Below are positions 26,859 to 35,995 of a stretch of DNA of 44,499 nt, in pieces; position 1 is the stretch's first letter; every line of letters begins with the position of its first letter. Source of the DNA: Roseibium sp. (GTDB lineage Bacteria > Pseudomonadota > Alphaproteobacteria > Rhizobiales > Stappiaceae); NCBI RefSeq assembly GCF_025698965.1, contig NZ_JAILWL010000002.1, positions 1 through 44,499 of the forward strand. The letters run 5' to 3'. A program made the position numbers and the translations under genes. Under the pieces are notes generated by a model, which saw only the letters and a program-made list of their open reading frames with translations, was not told the DNA's origin and searched no databases.

Positions 26859-28211
26859 TCAGATCCGTGCTTCGCCCGGTCCCGGAACGCTAATCCCATC
26901 ATCGGTATACTGATTCAGTTTGTTGCGCAGCGTACGGATCGAGATACCCAGAATTTTTGCAGCATGCGTTCGATTGCCAAGGCAATGATCCAGCGTATCG
27001 AGAATCAGATCCCGTTCCACATCAGCCACTGTCCGGCCAACAAACGACCTTGCAACAGCTTCCGCAGTCTGGGCGGCCTTTTCAGCCGGCCCTCTGGAAA
27101 CCGTCAACGGCGTGCCATCCGGCATTCGGATCGCATCAACCCCGATCTCCATGCCCGAGGCCAGAAGGATGGCCCGGTGGATGGTGTTCTCCAGCTCGCG
27201 GACATTGCCCGGCCAGGGATTGGCCATAAGTGCCTGACGTGCCTCCACGGACAGGGGGCGGACGGGAACACCATTGGCTTCTGAATAATGCGTGATGAAA
27301 AACTGCGCGAGTTCCATGATATCCGCCGGGCGTTCACGCAGCGACGGCAATTTCAAGTTCACCACATTCAGGCGGAAGAGAAGATCTTCCCGAAATTGCC
27401 CTTCGCGCACACTTTCCGCCAGATCGCGGTTGGACGTCGCAAGGATACGAATATTCACCGGTACAGGTCGGGTTCCGCCGACACGGTCGATCACACGCTC
27501 CTGAATGGCACGCAGCAATTTGGCCTGCAGTCGCACGTCCATTTCGGAAATCTCGTCGAGCAGCAACGTTCCGCCATCCGCCTCTTCGAATTTGCCGATC
27601 CTGCGGGCAACCGCACCTGTGAATGCGCCCTTCTCATGCCCGAACAGTTCCGATTCCAGCAGTTGCTCCGGAATCGCAGCACAGTTGATCGAGATGAACG
27701 GCTTTGAAGCCCGGTTGGAACACTTGTGAACATGACGGGCGATCACTTCCTTACCCGTGCCGGACTCGCCGGTAATCAGCACCGAGGCTTCTGACGGCGC
27801 AACCTGCTCCGCCAGCCTGACGACCGACGCCATGGCTTCGTCGCGGTAAATCAGGTCGCCGCGCTCCTGTGCAACCGCTGCAATCACGGCCGCGATCATC
27901 TCCGGATCGGGCGGCAGCGGAATATATTCCTTGGCTCCAGCACGGATAGCGGAAACGGCTGCCTGGGCGTCAGTCTCCACACCGCACGCAACCACAGGAA
28001 CATGCACACGCTCATTTTGGAGCTTGGCAATGAGCCCGGCGATATCGAGATGGACTTCGACCATCATCAGATCCGCCCCGCGGCCCGAGCGAAGCACTTT
28101 CAAGGCTCCTTCGATATCTTCCGCATGGGTGACTTGTGCCCCACCTTGCATCGCGATTTTCGATGCCGTCGATAGCTGGCCGCCCAGGGTTCCGACAATT
28201 AACAGGCGCAT
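26859..28211 (-). CDS. flbD: FlbD, sigma-54-dependent flagellar regulator
   Basis: A 450-residue enhancer-binding protein. Residues 1-115 form a receiver-like domain in which the phospho-acceptor Asp is replaced: the strand reads LMMVEVHL with Glu at about position 52. The acidic pair after strand 1 is also absent (MRLLIVGTLGG), so classical phosphorylation is unlikely. The AAA+ domain is complete: Walker A GESGTGKE (148-155), sigma-54 contact loop GAFTGA (195-200), Walker B GGTLLLDEISEM, arginine-finger region LLFRLNVVNLKLP. A Fis-type helix-turn-helix ends the protein (THAAKILGISIRTLRNKLNQ). AGGAAGG precedes the ATG. It probably activates the sigma-54 promoter found upstream of fliK. Confidence 0.94.
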   Translation of the reverse strand: MRLLIVGTLGGQLSTASKIAMQGGAQVTHAEDIEGALKVLRSGRGADLMMVEVHLDIAGLIAKLQNERVHVPVVACGVETDAQAAVSAIRAGAKEYIPLPPDPEMIAAVIAAVAQERGDLIYRDEAMASVVRLAEQVAPSEASVLITGESGTGKEVIARHVHKCSNRASKPFISINCAAIPEQLLESELFGHEKGAFTGAVARRIGKFEEADGGTLLLDEISEMDVRLQAKLLRAIQERVIDRVGGTRPVPVNIRILATSNRDLAESVREGQFREDLLFRLNVVNLKLPSLRERPADIMELAQFFITHYSEANGVPVRPLSVEARQALMANPWPGNVRELENTIHRAILLASGMEIGVDAIRMPDGTPLTVSRGPAEKAAQTAEAVARSFVGRTVADVERDLILDTLDHCLGNRTHAAKILGISIRTLRNKLNQYTDDGISVPGPGEARI

Positions 28212-28223
28212 TCGTTAGCCTTC

Positions 28224-28559
28224 CTATCGGTCAGTCTTGATAATTTCGGTCATGGTCACCCCGAGCTTGTCCTCCACAAGGACAACTTCTCCACGGGCCA
28301 CAAGCCGGTCGTTCACATAGATGTCGATGGCTTCACCAACCTTCCGGTCGAGTTCCAGTACGGTGCCGGAAGCCAGTTTCAAAAGATCAGAGACATGCAT
28401 TTTGGAATGTCCGAGTACGGCCGAAATCCGAACCGGTACATCGAACACGGCTTCCAGATCGGCCGCAGACTGCGGCGCCTGTATATCCTCGTCTTCAAGA
28501 CTGCGCTGGGGAACTTCCAGCTCGTCCAGCGGGATGTTTGTGTCTTGTTCGTCGCTCAT
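28224..28559 (-). CDS. fliN: Flagellar C-ring switch protein FliN
   Basis: A 111-residue protein with a disordered acidic N-terminus and a C-terminal SpoA (surface presentation of antigens) domain: VFDVPVRISAVLGHSKMHVS, LLKLASGTVLELDRKVGEAI, IYVNDRLVARGEVVLVEDKL. It forms the base of the C-ring and binds FliH. Its ATG overlaps the fliH stop by 4 bases (ATGA), and flbD follows 12 bases later, so it lies in a tightly coupled operon. Normal length for the family in alphaproteobacteria. Confidence 0.95.
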   Translation of the reverse strand: MSDEQDTNIPLDELEVPQRSLEDEDIQAPQSAADLEAVFDVPVRISAVLGHSKMHVSDLLKLASGTVLELDRKVGEAIDIYVNDRLVARGEVVLVEDKLGVTMTEIIKTDR

Positions 28560-29287
28560 ACGTCAGTATCCTTTTTCGCCGACGTGTCGGACGTTTTAGC
28601 TTTTTTGGCCGTGCCACGAGCGCGCAAATAGGCTTTGATGTTCGTATCGATTTCGCCCTCGAGCGCTCTCCGGTCACGCTTGATCCCGCCATCGGCCCAT
28701 TCGATGTGGCAGTCCCCACGATCGATTTCAGGCTCCCCCAGGATCACGAGACGGCCTTCGAAGCCTTTTTCGTGCACGATCGGGTCCACCTGTGCCTTCA
28801 GAGCATCGACATCCCGTTCCGCGATACGGATCACAAGATGCGGAGCTTTACGCAGCGGTCCGAGACATTCTGACACCAAAGCCACCGTCTCCGCCAGCGG
28901 TTGACGTGCGATCAGATGGCCGCAAAGGCGTCTAGCCACAAGAAATGCGAGGCTGATGGCATCCTGTTCCCTGCCGGCCTGCTCTTCATCCAAAGTCTGA
29001 ACAACCTGCAACACAGCATCAACGAGACGATCCACTTCAGCCGTCAGCAATGTTTCCTGCTTGGTCTGCAGATCCTGCAGCGCCTTGACCCTGCCCTCTT
29101 CAAAGGCTTGCGCTCTGGCGTCCGCCAAAAGTTTTTCGTGATCCGCAACGGCGATCATCGGGATCTCCGGTTCAAGCGGTGCAACCACTTCCGGCTCCTC
29201 CGGCTCGGAAAAGTCGACATTGAAGAGAAATTTGGATGGGTTTGTCATGCTGCCCATGCTGTTGTAGATACCTGCCGTCTGCCGCAT
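28556..29287 (-). CDS. fliH: FliH-like flagellar export regulator
   Basis: 243 residues in the fliH position of the operon, between fliG and fliN. The sequence is poorly conserved, as is usual for FliH/FlbE. A polar N-terminus is rich in Pro and Glu (FSEPEEPEVVAPLEPEIP). A long helical stretch contains regular charged and Ala residues (ADARAQAFEEGRVKALQDLQ). The C-terminal domain ends in RGDCHIEWADGGIKRDRRA, which matches the VERGDCRLEWADGG-type motif of the family. The ATG at 29287 overlaps the fliG stop by one base (TGATG); an alternative start at 29248 gives MTNPSKFLFNV. It would bind and restrain the FliI ATPase, which is not encoded in the window. Confidence 0.85.
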   Translation of the reverse strand: MRQTAGIYNSMGSMTNPSKFLFNVDFSEPEEPEVVAPLEPEIPMIAVADHEKLLADARAQAFEEGRVKALQDLQTKQETLLTAEVDRLVDAVLQVVQTLDEEQAGREQDAISLAFLVARRLCGHLIARQPLAETVALVSECLGPLRKAPHLVIRIAERDVDALKAQVDPIVHEKGFEGRLVILGEPEIDRGDCHIEWADGGIKRDRRALEGEIDTNIKAYLRARGTAKKAKTSDTSAKKDTDV

Positions 29288-30333
29288 CAGTAGATAATTT
29301 CATCCTCGCCCTTGGACTTGGAGATCATGATCTCGCCCTTGGCTGCCAGGTCCTTGGCCTTGTTCACCATGCTCGTTTGAGCCTCATCGACATCCCGCAA
29401 GCGCACTGGTCCCAGGGCATCCATATCGTCTTCCAGCAACTTGGCCGCGCGGGAGGACATGTTGCCGAAGAAGAACTCCCGGGCGGTGTCGGTCGACCCT
29501 TTCAGAGCAATCGCAAGCTGGTCCTTTTCGACATGGCGCAACAGCGTCTGACAGCTGGCCGCGTCCAGCTTCAACAAATCGTCGAAGGTGAACATCAGCG
29601 TTTTGATCCGGTCCGCTGCCTCGCGGTTGTCTTCTTCAAGAGCCGCCAGGAAACGCGCTTCGGTCTGTCGATCGAAATTGTTGAAGATGTCGGCCATCAT
29701 CTCGTGGCTGTCCCGACGAGAGGTGTTGGTCAGGTTCGACATGAACTCGACCCTGAGTGTCTGCTCCACCTTTTCCAGGACTTCCTTCTGGACTGCATCC
29801 ATGCGCAGCATCCGGCTTACCACCTCAAGGGCGAGCTCTTCCGGCAGGATACCGAGAACACGGGCAGCATGATCGGAATTGATCTTGGACAACACCACGG
29901 CGACGGTTTGCGGGTATTCGTTCTTCAGGTAATTGGCGAGCACGTTTTCCTGAACGTTGGAAAGCTTCTCCCACATGTTGCGGCCCGCAGGTCCGCGGAT
30001 TTCTTCCATGATGATGGAAACTTTGTCGCCAGGCAGAAAACTGGTGAGCAGACGCTCGGTTGCGTCCACGTTGCCCGTCAAGGCTCCGTTGGAGCTGACG
30101 CGCCGGACAAAATCCTTGAAGAGGTCTTCAAGCATATTGGGTGTAACCGGACCGAGATTGGCCATGGCGGCTGACACCTGGCGAACTTCAATCTCGTCCA
30201 GCTTCTGCCAGATCGGGGCACCGTGAGACTCTCCCAGCGCAAGCAGGAGGACCGCAGCGCGTTCGGCACCCTTGAGCTCCCGATCCTCTTCGTCGGCACT
30301 GACCTTGAGTTGTTTTTGAAGTTGGTCACTCAT
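29287..30333 (-). CDS. fliG: Flagellar motor switch protein FliG
   Basis: A 348-residue rotor protein linking FliF to the C-ring and contacting the stator. The N-terminal part ([20 protein letters not shown]) binds FliF. The middle has the FliM-binding EHPQ-like segment (here [20 protein letters not shown]). The C-terminal torque-generating domain ([20 protein letters not shown], then [20 protein letters not shown]) retains the charged residues that face MotA. It is separated from fliF by 2 bases and overlaps fliH by one base. Confidence 0.97.
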   Translation of the reverse strand: MSDQLQKQLKVSADEEDRELKGAERAAVLLLALGESHGAPIWQKLDEIEVRQVSAAMANLGPVTPNMLEDLFKDFVRRVSSNGALTGNVDATERLLTSFLPGDKVSIIMEEIRGPAGRNMWEKLSNVQENVLANYLKNEYPQTVAVVLSKINSDHAARVLGILPEELALEVVSRMLRMDAVQKEVLEKVEQTLRVEFMSNLTNTSRRDSHEMMADIFNNFDRQTEARFLAALEEDNREAADRIKTLMFTFDDLLKLDAASCQTLLRHVEKDQLAIALKGSTDTAREFFFGNMSSRAAKLLEDDMDALGPVRLRDVDEAQTSMVNKAKDLAAKGEIMISKSKGEDEIIY

Positions 30334-30335
30334 TG

Positions 30336-31949
30336 TCAGGCCGCCTGGTCATCCAGCCAACCGCGGACGATCGTCACCGCCTCTGTCGGATGGTCTTTGA
30401 TCATGTCACCCACTTTCGCGATCGAACTCGCCTGCATTGCACCTTCCTGCTTGGCCTGCTCAAGCCACTCGATCACGAACTCTTCTTCATGACTTTCTTC
30501 CTGGGGAACTTCCGTCTCAACGACCAGCGTTCCGTCCGGCCCGATCATCAGTTCCTGCGGCTGCTTTTCTTCCGGTGTCACGATACGGCGCAGAAGCGGA
30601 CGGACAACGAACAACAGCAGGAGAAGCGCAATCAGGAACAAAACACCCAGCTCGGCAAACCGGACGATGTCGTCGCGCGTGAATTCGAACAACCCGTCGC
30701 CTTCGGTCAGCAGCTCATCCTGCGGGGGCAGTGCGAACTGCAGATTGACGACTTCAACGACGTCGCCGCGCCCCTGATCGAAGCCGACAGCGGAACGCAC
30801 GAGAACGGCGATCCGGTCAAGCGTTTCCTGTGTGCGGGGCGTGTAAATCGCATCTCCGTCCTCGTTTGGCTCGTAAGTACCGTCAACAAGCACCGCCACG
30901 GACAGACGCTTGACCTGACCTGCTTCAACAACCTGCGTTCTGGTGGAACGGGAAATTTCGTAATTGACGACTTCCTCGGTCAGCGAAGCCGTATCCAGCC
31001 CCCCATCTCCACCTTGCCCTGCCGCATTCGGCAACTGGTTGCCGACGGTGACTTGCGCATTGCGGCTGGCAGCTGAAGAAGCTTCTTCCTTGGTTTGTGT
31101 GGAGCGCACAACCTGACCATCCGGATCGAAGGTTTCGGTCGTTTCCGTCAGCCGGTTATAGTCAACTTCGGCGTTGACGCGCACGCGCGCCCGTCCTGGA
31201 CCGACAACGGAATTCAGAATCTCTTCAACCTGGTTTCGCAAACGCCCTTCAACTTCCACGGTGCGTTCCTGCAGCGAAGCGGAAACGAGCCCCTCTTCAT
31301 CGCCGTTGGCACCTGATGCCAGCAGACGACCGCTTTCATCGACGATCGACACCCGGTCCGGGTCAAGACCATCAACCGCCGTGGCTACAAGGTGCTGAAC
31401 AGCACGAATTTCTCCCGGGCCCAGTGCGCCCCGGACGTTCAGGACAATGGATGCGGAAGGAGGCCTGCGGTCCCGCTGGAACAATTGGCGTTCAGGGATA
31501 ACCAGATGAACCCGAGCGCCCCGGATACGATCAAGCGACCCGATTGTCCGCGATAGTTCGCCTTCCATGGCACGCATATGATTGACGTTCTGAACAAAAC
31601 TGGTTGCACCAAGCGTATCGGAACGATCGAAAATCTCGTAACCGATGGACCCCCCGGTTGGCAGACCTTCAGCCGCAAGCTGCATTCTCAAACGGGCAAC
31701 CTGATCTTTCGACACCAAAATGGTGGAGCCCTGACGGGCCAATTCGAACTGGACACCCTGGCTTTCGAGCTGCGTAACGATTGCTGCGGAATCTTCAAGC
31801 GTCAGTTCGTTGTAAAGCGTCGTCATTTGCGGGGCGGTTACCCGAAAGATGATGAACGCGAACACGCCAACCAATATTGCGGCAACCGCGCCCATGGCGG
31901 CAACACGTGCTGGTCCAAGTGTTTTAATAAATTCAATAAGTCCGTTCAC
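30336..31949 (-). CDS. fliF: Flagellar MS-ring protein FliF
   Basis: A 537-residue inner-membrane protein forming the MS ring, the first structure of the flagellar basal body. One helix lies near the N-terminus (about 17-38, [17 protein letters not shown]). The periplasmic ring-building motifs follow ([20 protein letters not shown], then [20 protein letters not shown]-type sequence). A second helix lies near the C-terminus (about 430-455, [20 protein letters not shown]), and a cytoplasmic tail ends in [20 protein letters not shown], which binds FliG. It is the first gene of the fliF-fliG-fliH-fliN-flbD-flhA operon. A CtrA-type site lies about 100 bases upstream, and no sigma-54 promoter is visible there. 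Confidence 0.97.
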   Translation of the reverse strand: MNGLIEFIKTLGPARVAAMGAVAAILVGVFAFIIFRVTAPQMTTLYNELTLEDSAAIVTQLESQGVQFELARQGSTILVSKDQVARLRMQLAAEGLPTGGSIGYEIFDRSDTLGATSFVQNVNHMRAMEGELSRTIGSLDRIRGARVHLVIPERQLFQRDRRPPSASIVLNVRGALGPGEIRAVQHLVATAVDGLDPDRVSIVDESGRLLASGANGDEEGLVSASLQERTVEVEGRLRNQVEEILNSVVGPGRARVRVNAEVDYNRLTETTETFDPDGQVVRSTQTKEEASSAASRNAQVTVGNQLPNAAGQGGDGGLDTASLTEEVVNYEISRSTRTQVVEAGQVKRLSVAVLVDGTYEPNEDGDAIYTPRTQETLDRIAVLVRSAVGFDQGRGDVVEVVNLQFALPPQDELLTEGDGLFEFTRDDIVRFAELGVLFLIALLLLLFVVRPLLRRIVTPEEKQPQELMIGPDGTLVVETEVPQEESHEEEFVIEWLEQAKQEGAMQASSIAKVGDMIKDHPTEAVTIVRGWLDDQAA

Positions 31950-32046
31950 GAATGCCCGCCCGCATCTGAAACATGTTCAAGCCGTTATTATTGGAGTCGG
32001 CTCGACATGCCATGCCCTTGATCGGCAAAATTTGCCGCCTTCAAGG

Positions 32047-32062
32047 TTAACAACTCGTTAAC
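32047..32062 (-). promoter_or_regulatory. CtrA-type binding site of the fliF operon
   Basis: TTAA-CAACTCG-TTAAC on the plus strand; on the minus strand it also reads TTAA-CGAGTTG-TTAAC, so it fits the CtrA consensus in both directions. It lies about 100 bases upstream of the fliF ATG. In Caulobacter fliF is a CtrA-dependent class II gene, so this is the expected regulator and position. Confidence 0.7.
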
Positions 32063-32334
32063 AGGCATTAACCAATATGAGCGCAACCGCGGATTTCAGC
32101 GATTTTGCCTTATGCAATATGCAACTGAGGTGGGGAAAAACTGCCTACCTCATTAACTTTTGGATAAGTTTACCGCTGACCGGAAAGCCTTTGCGCCAAG
32201 AATTTGCCGTGATTTGATCGCAATTCACATTAGAGAATGTGGCTAACTTTCTGATGCCACCACCTCTTTCGGGCCTTCACGACACGAAGCCGGCCGATGC
32301 TTCACACGGTTGGCAAAACGTTTTTCAGCACAAA

Positions 32335-32360
32335 CAAAAAAGGCCGGCTTAGCCGACCTC
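32335..32360 (-). terminator. Rho-independent terminator of sciP
   Basis: Read on the minus strand: AGGTCGGC - TAA - GCCGGCCT followed by TTTTT. The stem has one mismatched pair. It lies about 45 bases after the sciP stop and isolates sciP from the fliF operon. Confidence 0.75.
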
Positions 32361-32403
32361 TTTCATGCCCTAACGGATGCTGTAAAAACCAGTAGCTGGT
32401 CAA

Positions 32404-32679
32404 TCAGTTCCGGTACTGCTGAACACGAGTTGCCCTCAACCCGGCAAGGCCGTGTTTTTCAATCGAGCTTTGCCAGGAGAGAAACTCCTCAACCGTCAGA
32501 GTATACCTCTGACAGGCCTCCTCAAGGGACAGTAACCCCCCGCGGACTGCGGCGACCACCTCTGCCTTACGACGGATCACCCACCGCTTTGTCGATGTCG
32601 GCGGCAGATCCGCTATTGTAAGCGGACTACCATCCGGCCCGATGACGTATTTAACACGCGAACGAATATGTTCGGTCAT
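32404..32679 (-). CDS. sciP: SciP, small CtrA inhibitory protein (DUF1153)
   Basis: A 91-residue protein closely matching Caulobacter SciP: RVKYVIGPDGSPLTIADLPP, KRWVIRRKAEVVAAVRGGLL, then SLEEACQRYTLTVEEFLSWQ with a helix-turn-helix-like layout, and the tail GLAGLRATRVQQYRN. In Caulobacter this protein binds CtrA at promoters and blocks activation, mainly of flagellar and other motile-phase genes. Here it is encoded directly upstream of a CtrA-type site and the fliF operon, so regulator and likely target are neighbours. GAGAG lies 5 bases before the ATG. It has its own terminator. Confidence 0.95.
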   Translation of the reverse strand: MTEHIRSRVKYVIGPDGSPLTIADLPPTSTKRWVIRRKAEVVAAVRGGLLSLEEACQRYTLTVEEFLSWQSSIEKHGLAGLRATRVQQYRN

Positions 32680-33121
32680 TGTACTCTCACACTAACCATG
32701 ACCAAGGTTGAATTGAGACTACAGGACGACACTTAACAAACGACTAAAGCAAAGTTGTGTTTTTATTAACTATAAAATCTAAATTTAGTGAATGATATTT
32801 AGGATTATACAAAGAAAACAACTAAAATTATTAACCGCAATATATGAATTTGTTAACCATAAAAAGCATGTGATGCATTTTGCGAGGCAGAACGGAGATA
32901 TCGTGTAAATTACGAATGGAACACGGGCCGGCACACTCGAAATAATTGAGCCGTCGCACGATCATCTCGGCATTTTCAGAAGAATTTTCAATAAGAAGGC
33001 ACAAAATAAAGCCAAACACGTCCGGCAAAAGCACCAAACGCAGCAAAGCAAGCCAGTAATCCGAACCACTAGAGCAGATCCTCACACCCTCGCGGTCCAC
33101 CTTATGAGGATATGACCTGCT
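32680..33121. other. AT-rich intergenic region upstream of sciP
   Basis: About 440 bases. The part at 32750-32860 is strikingly AT-rich for this genome. On the sciP strand it contains a TATAAT box (minus strand of about 32808-32813) and several TTAA half sites. The best CtrA-like match on that strand is TTAG-TCGTTTG-TTAAG at 32732-32747, two mismatches from consensus and about 55 bases before sciP. An 89-residue frame at 32831-33100 has no ribosome site or recognisable motif and I do not accept it as a gene. Confidence 0.45.
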
Positions 33122-33778
33122 TCAGCTCGGACGTGAGACGGCAATAACGGACGACACCGGAATTTCCTGATTGCCAACCTTCAAAATCGCCTCGGACTTT
33201 GACATATCAACGCTTTCGACAATACCGGTAAGCTCTGTGCGCACTGTTTCGGCACGACTGTTGGCATCCTTCACGTCGAACGAGATTGTGTAAAGTCCGT
33301 CCGGGGCTTCACCGCCGGAATCGGTTTGACCGTTCCAGTTGAATGTTCCACTCCCCGCCTCGAGTTCCACATCACCGCTATAGACAACAGCCCCGCTCGA
33401 ATTCCGGACTTCAACTGTTCCGGTTGCCGCCTCGCTGACGTCGTAGTTCCAGGTCGCCTGCCCTCCGGACAATGTTGTCGTTGAGGCGTCTGCCGTAACT
33501 TCATTTCCGATGTAACTGACAAAGCTCAGACTTTGGCTGCTTGCCAACGAGGCAATGATGCTCTCAAGATTCCGGTTCTGCTGGATCGATTGCTCAACAT
33601 TCGAATATTGCACCAGCTGACTGGTGTATTCGCCAGAATCCATCGGATCGAGCGGATCCTGGTTCTGGATCTGCGTTGTCAGGATGCTCAGGAACAAGTC
33701 GTAGTTTGCCATCAGGCCGGCTTGGCCAGTGCTGCTGTTTGTCGTCGTGGTACCCGTGCTTGAGGAAACCGTCGTCAT
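33122..33778 (-). CDS. flgD: Flagellar hook assembly protein FlgD
   Basis: A 218-residue hook-cap protein that directs polymerisation of the hook and is itself exported. A Ser/Thr-rich N-terminus precedes the conserved FLSILTTQIQNQDPLDPMDS and GEYTSQLVQYSNVEQ. The C-terminal part has the Ig-like/tudor folds of FlgD, with FNWNGQTDSGGEAPDGLYTI matching the W-D-G-x-x-x-x-G-x-x-x-x-x-G-x-Y motif. GGGAG precedes the ATG. It follows fliK by 43 bases on the same strand and probably shares the sigma-54 promoter upstream of fliK. Confidence 0.96.
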   Translation of the reverse strand: MTTVSSSTGTTTTNSSTGQAGLMANYDLFLSILTTQIQNQDPLDPMDSGEYTSQLVQYSNVEQSIQQNRNLESIIASLASSQSLSFVSYIGNEVTADASTTTLSGGQATWNYDVSEAATGTVEVRNSSGAVVYSGDVELEAGSGTFNWNGQTDSGGEAPDGLYTISFDVKDANSRAETVRTELTGIVESVDMSKSEAILKVGNQEIPVSSVIAVSRPS

Positions 33779-33821
33779 TGTATCAACTCCCGAACCGACA
33801 TCTGCCTAGAGCGCATCAGTT

Positions 33822-35924
33822 TCATATTTTCACATCCAAGCCACCGCGTTGAGCAGCAAGCGTCAAACGAACAATTTCTTCCTCATGCGGATCGGAACCC
33901 GCCCCTTCAGAGCCATCTCGCTCATCAGATTGACCACCGAATTGGTCGGACTGCCCGTCACCAGAGGCGAACTCCCGTCCACCGTCCTGCTTCAGCGAAA
34001 ACTGAAGATTGCCGGAATCCGTATTGAGGCCGGCAGCCTCAAGCGCTCTCTCAAGTCCGCGCTGGTCACGCAGGAACATGTCGAGGGTCTCCGGTCGCTC
34101 CACGATCAGATGAGCCTGAACACTGCCATCAGCACCCACCTTCATGTTCACTTCGACGCGACCCAGTTCCGGCGGATCAAATCTCATCTGAAACTTGGTC
34201 TGGCCATTTTTGAGATTGCGTGCAATTTCAGCGGCCACTTGCGTCGAAACGTGACCGGACTGCGCCTGGTTCGGCGTTTGCAGACTTTCCGTCCGCATCG
34301 CTCCGGTCAGGTCTCCACCGCGAACCGTTGCCGAAGCTTCACCAGTAAAACTGACGTCTGTCAGTGTCACGTCCCCATCCTCGGTCATGACCTGCGACGT
34401 CAGTATTGCGGCGGCGGCAATCGGAGGATTTCCAGTCATTGATGGATTGGCAGCCGCCGCCCTTTCACCCGGACGTCCTGCCAGCGCCTCCAGACGCTCG
34501 TTTCCACCTGCAGTTTTATCCTTGCCACCGATACGAGGCTCGTCACCACCGACTGCAACCTGCTTGCCAGACCCGACAACTTCCTGAGGCTTGGCCTCAA
34601 GCGGCGCATCAACCGATGCAGCTTCAGCGGCAGGGCTTCCCTCAACAACCGCTCCCTGAAAAGCAGATTGCGATGCGTGTTGAGAAGTGTTCTGAGACCG
34701 CACACCAGCGGCAGCAGCGACTGTTGGAGCGCCTTGCTGCTGCTTCGCATCCCTGCCCTGATCCGAAACAGTCGTTTGTGCGTCTTTCACGGCCGGATTG
34801 TCACCCGCACCGGAAGCTTTCCGAAGCAATTCAGAAACGGCTCCATCGGTTGGCTCGCCATCTTGACCCGGAACAGGTTGCTCCGGCACGGAGACGTGGT
34901 TTTTTCCATCATTTGCCTGCGGAACCACAATTGCATCGTCACTAGGCACACCCAAGATGCCAGGAGCATTCTTTGCGATTTGTGCAGCAGGATCAGTAGC
35001 AACTCCAGTGCGACCAGCGGACGCCCGAAGTTCTTGCGGCAACTCACTTTGCCAACGGCGCTCAACTGCCCCGGTGATCGGCTCCAAGGCAGACAAGGGC
35101 GCTTTGCTCTGCAATGATACGGCTTCGATGCCACCCAACCCCAGCCTTTCTCCCGAAGACCTGTTCGCGACGCCGGCAGCTTCGTCCTGAAGAGGACTGC
35201 GAACCAAAACCTGCCTGGCTTCGGAAGGCTCGTCGCTGCCAACAACGGTTTTGGCAGCTTTTGCATCACCTGCCTCAATCTTGCCGACACCAACCTGAGA
35301 ACCCGCAGCACCCTCATCGGCTGCAACAGGGCCCAGCGACACTGATGCCGGTTGAGCTTGTGCTCCGTTAAGCTTTGGCGGCGCGCCATCTGCGGCCGCA
35401 AGCGCCGTCTCGCTTTCAGGTTTGTTTCCAGCACCCAGCGGCGGCTGTGCCTGCGCGCCCTGTGCTGACGATCGCGGTGGGCCTGGCAATTGATCGGCAA
35501 CACCCTCACCTTGCGTCGGCGACGCCCGATCCAAAGGGGGCAAGCCGGAAGTTTTTTGCGTCAGCTGTTCTGAGCCGAGATCCTTCCAGGACCACTCTTC
35601 TCCAGCTGTCCTCACTTTTGTTTCGGCTTGCGGAGGAAAAGCACCGGGAACCTCATCCCCAGTGCTTCCGGTCAATGCATCGACATCACCCTCACCACCA
35701 GCCTCAGGCAGATTGTCTGCCGAGAGTTCTTCGACAAACAGTCCCGCGCCGTTTTCAAAAGCATCGAAGCCAGGCGTTCCCTCGCCAGGTAAACTCTGAG
35801 CTTGTGCGAATGCGGACAACTCTTGTGCAAATCCGGTCGGCTGCTTGCCACCAGCTACAACCTGACCTGCATTTTGCAAACCACCTGTTCCGGCTGCCAA
35901 GGCCCCAGCAGAAACATCGGTCAT
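33822..35924 (-). CDS. fliK: Flagellar hook-length control protein FliK
   Basis: About 700 residues from the ATG at 35924 (MTDVSAGALAAG). The N-terminal 530 residues are low-complexity, rich in Ala, Gln, Gly and Pro, as expected for the molecular-ruler part. The C-terminal Flg_hook domain (about residues 560-660) has MRFDPPELGRVEVNMKVGAD, VQAHLIVERPETLDMFLRDQ and LERALEAAGLNTDSGNLQFS. It would be exported and would switch export from hook to filament substrates. The frame is open to a TTG at 36002, but that codon lies inside the sigma-54 promoter and upstream of the predicted transcription start, so the shorter start is chosen. Long antisense frames here are composition artefacts. Confidence 0.92.
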   Translation of the reverse strand: MTDVSAGALAAGTGGLQNAGQVVAGGKQPTGFAQELSAFAQAQSLPGEGTPGFDAFENGAGLFVEELSADNLPEAGGEGDVDALTGSTGDEVPGAFPPQAETKVRTAGEEWSWKDLGSEQLTQKTSGLPPLDRASPTQGEGVADQLPGPPRSSAQGAQAQPPLGAGNKPESETALAAADGAPPKLNGAQAQPASVSLGPVAADEGAAGSQVGVGKIEAGDAKAAKTVVGSDEPSEARQVLVRSPLQDEAAGVANRSSGERLGLGGIEAVSLQSKAPLSALEPITGAVERRWQSELPQELRASAGRTGVATDPAAQIAKNAPGILGVPSDDAIVVPQANDGKNHVSVPEQPVPGQDGEPTDGAVSELLRKASGAGDNPAVKDAQTTVSDQGRDAKQQQGAPTVAAAAGVRSQNTSQHASQSAFQGAVVEGSPAAEAASVDAPLEAKPQEVVGSGKQVAVGGDEPRIGGKDKTAGGNERLEALAGRPGERAAAANPSMTGNPPIAAAAILTSQVMTEDGDVTLTDVSFTGEASATVRGGDLTGAMRTESLQTPNQAQSGHVSTQVAAEIARNLKNGQTKFQMRFDPPELGRVEVNMKVGADGSVQAHLIVERPETLDMFLRDQRGLERALEAAGLNTDSGNLQFSLKQDGGREFASGDGQSDQFGGQSDERDGSEGAGSDPHEEEIVRLTLAAQRGGLDVKI

Positions 35925-35995
35925 CAATCCAAATGGCAGCAATTTCGCCCCCGATCCCTTCACCGCCCACGCGGACGCATTTCGTCCCACAGGAC

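Larger units (their letters stand above)
31950..32403. other. Promoter region of the fliF operon, no gene
   Basis: About 450 bases between sciP and fliF, both on the minus strand. It holds the CtrA-type site at 32047-32062 with an extra TTAAC at 32068-32072, and the sciP terminator at 32335-32360. A TTAA-N7-ATAA near-match lies at about 32153-32167. I searched the fliF-facing strand for TGGC-N8-TTGC and found none. Confidence 0.6.

Noticed and set aside
32831-33100. 89-residue minus-strand frame upstream of sciP
   Set aside because: No ribosome site, no recognisable motif, and it runs into the AT-rich promoter region of sciP.
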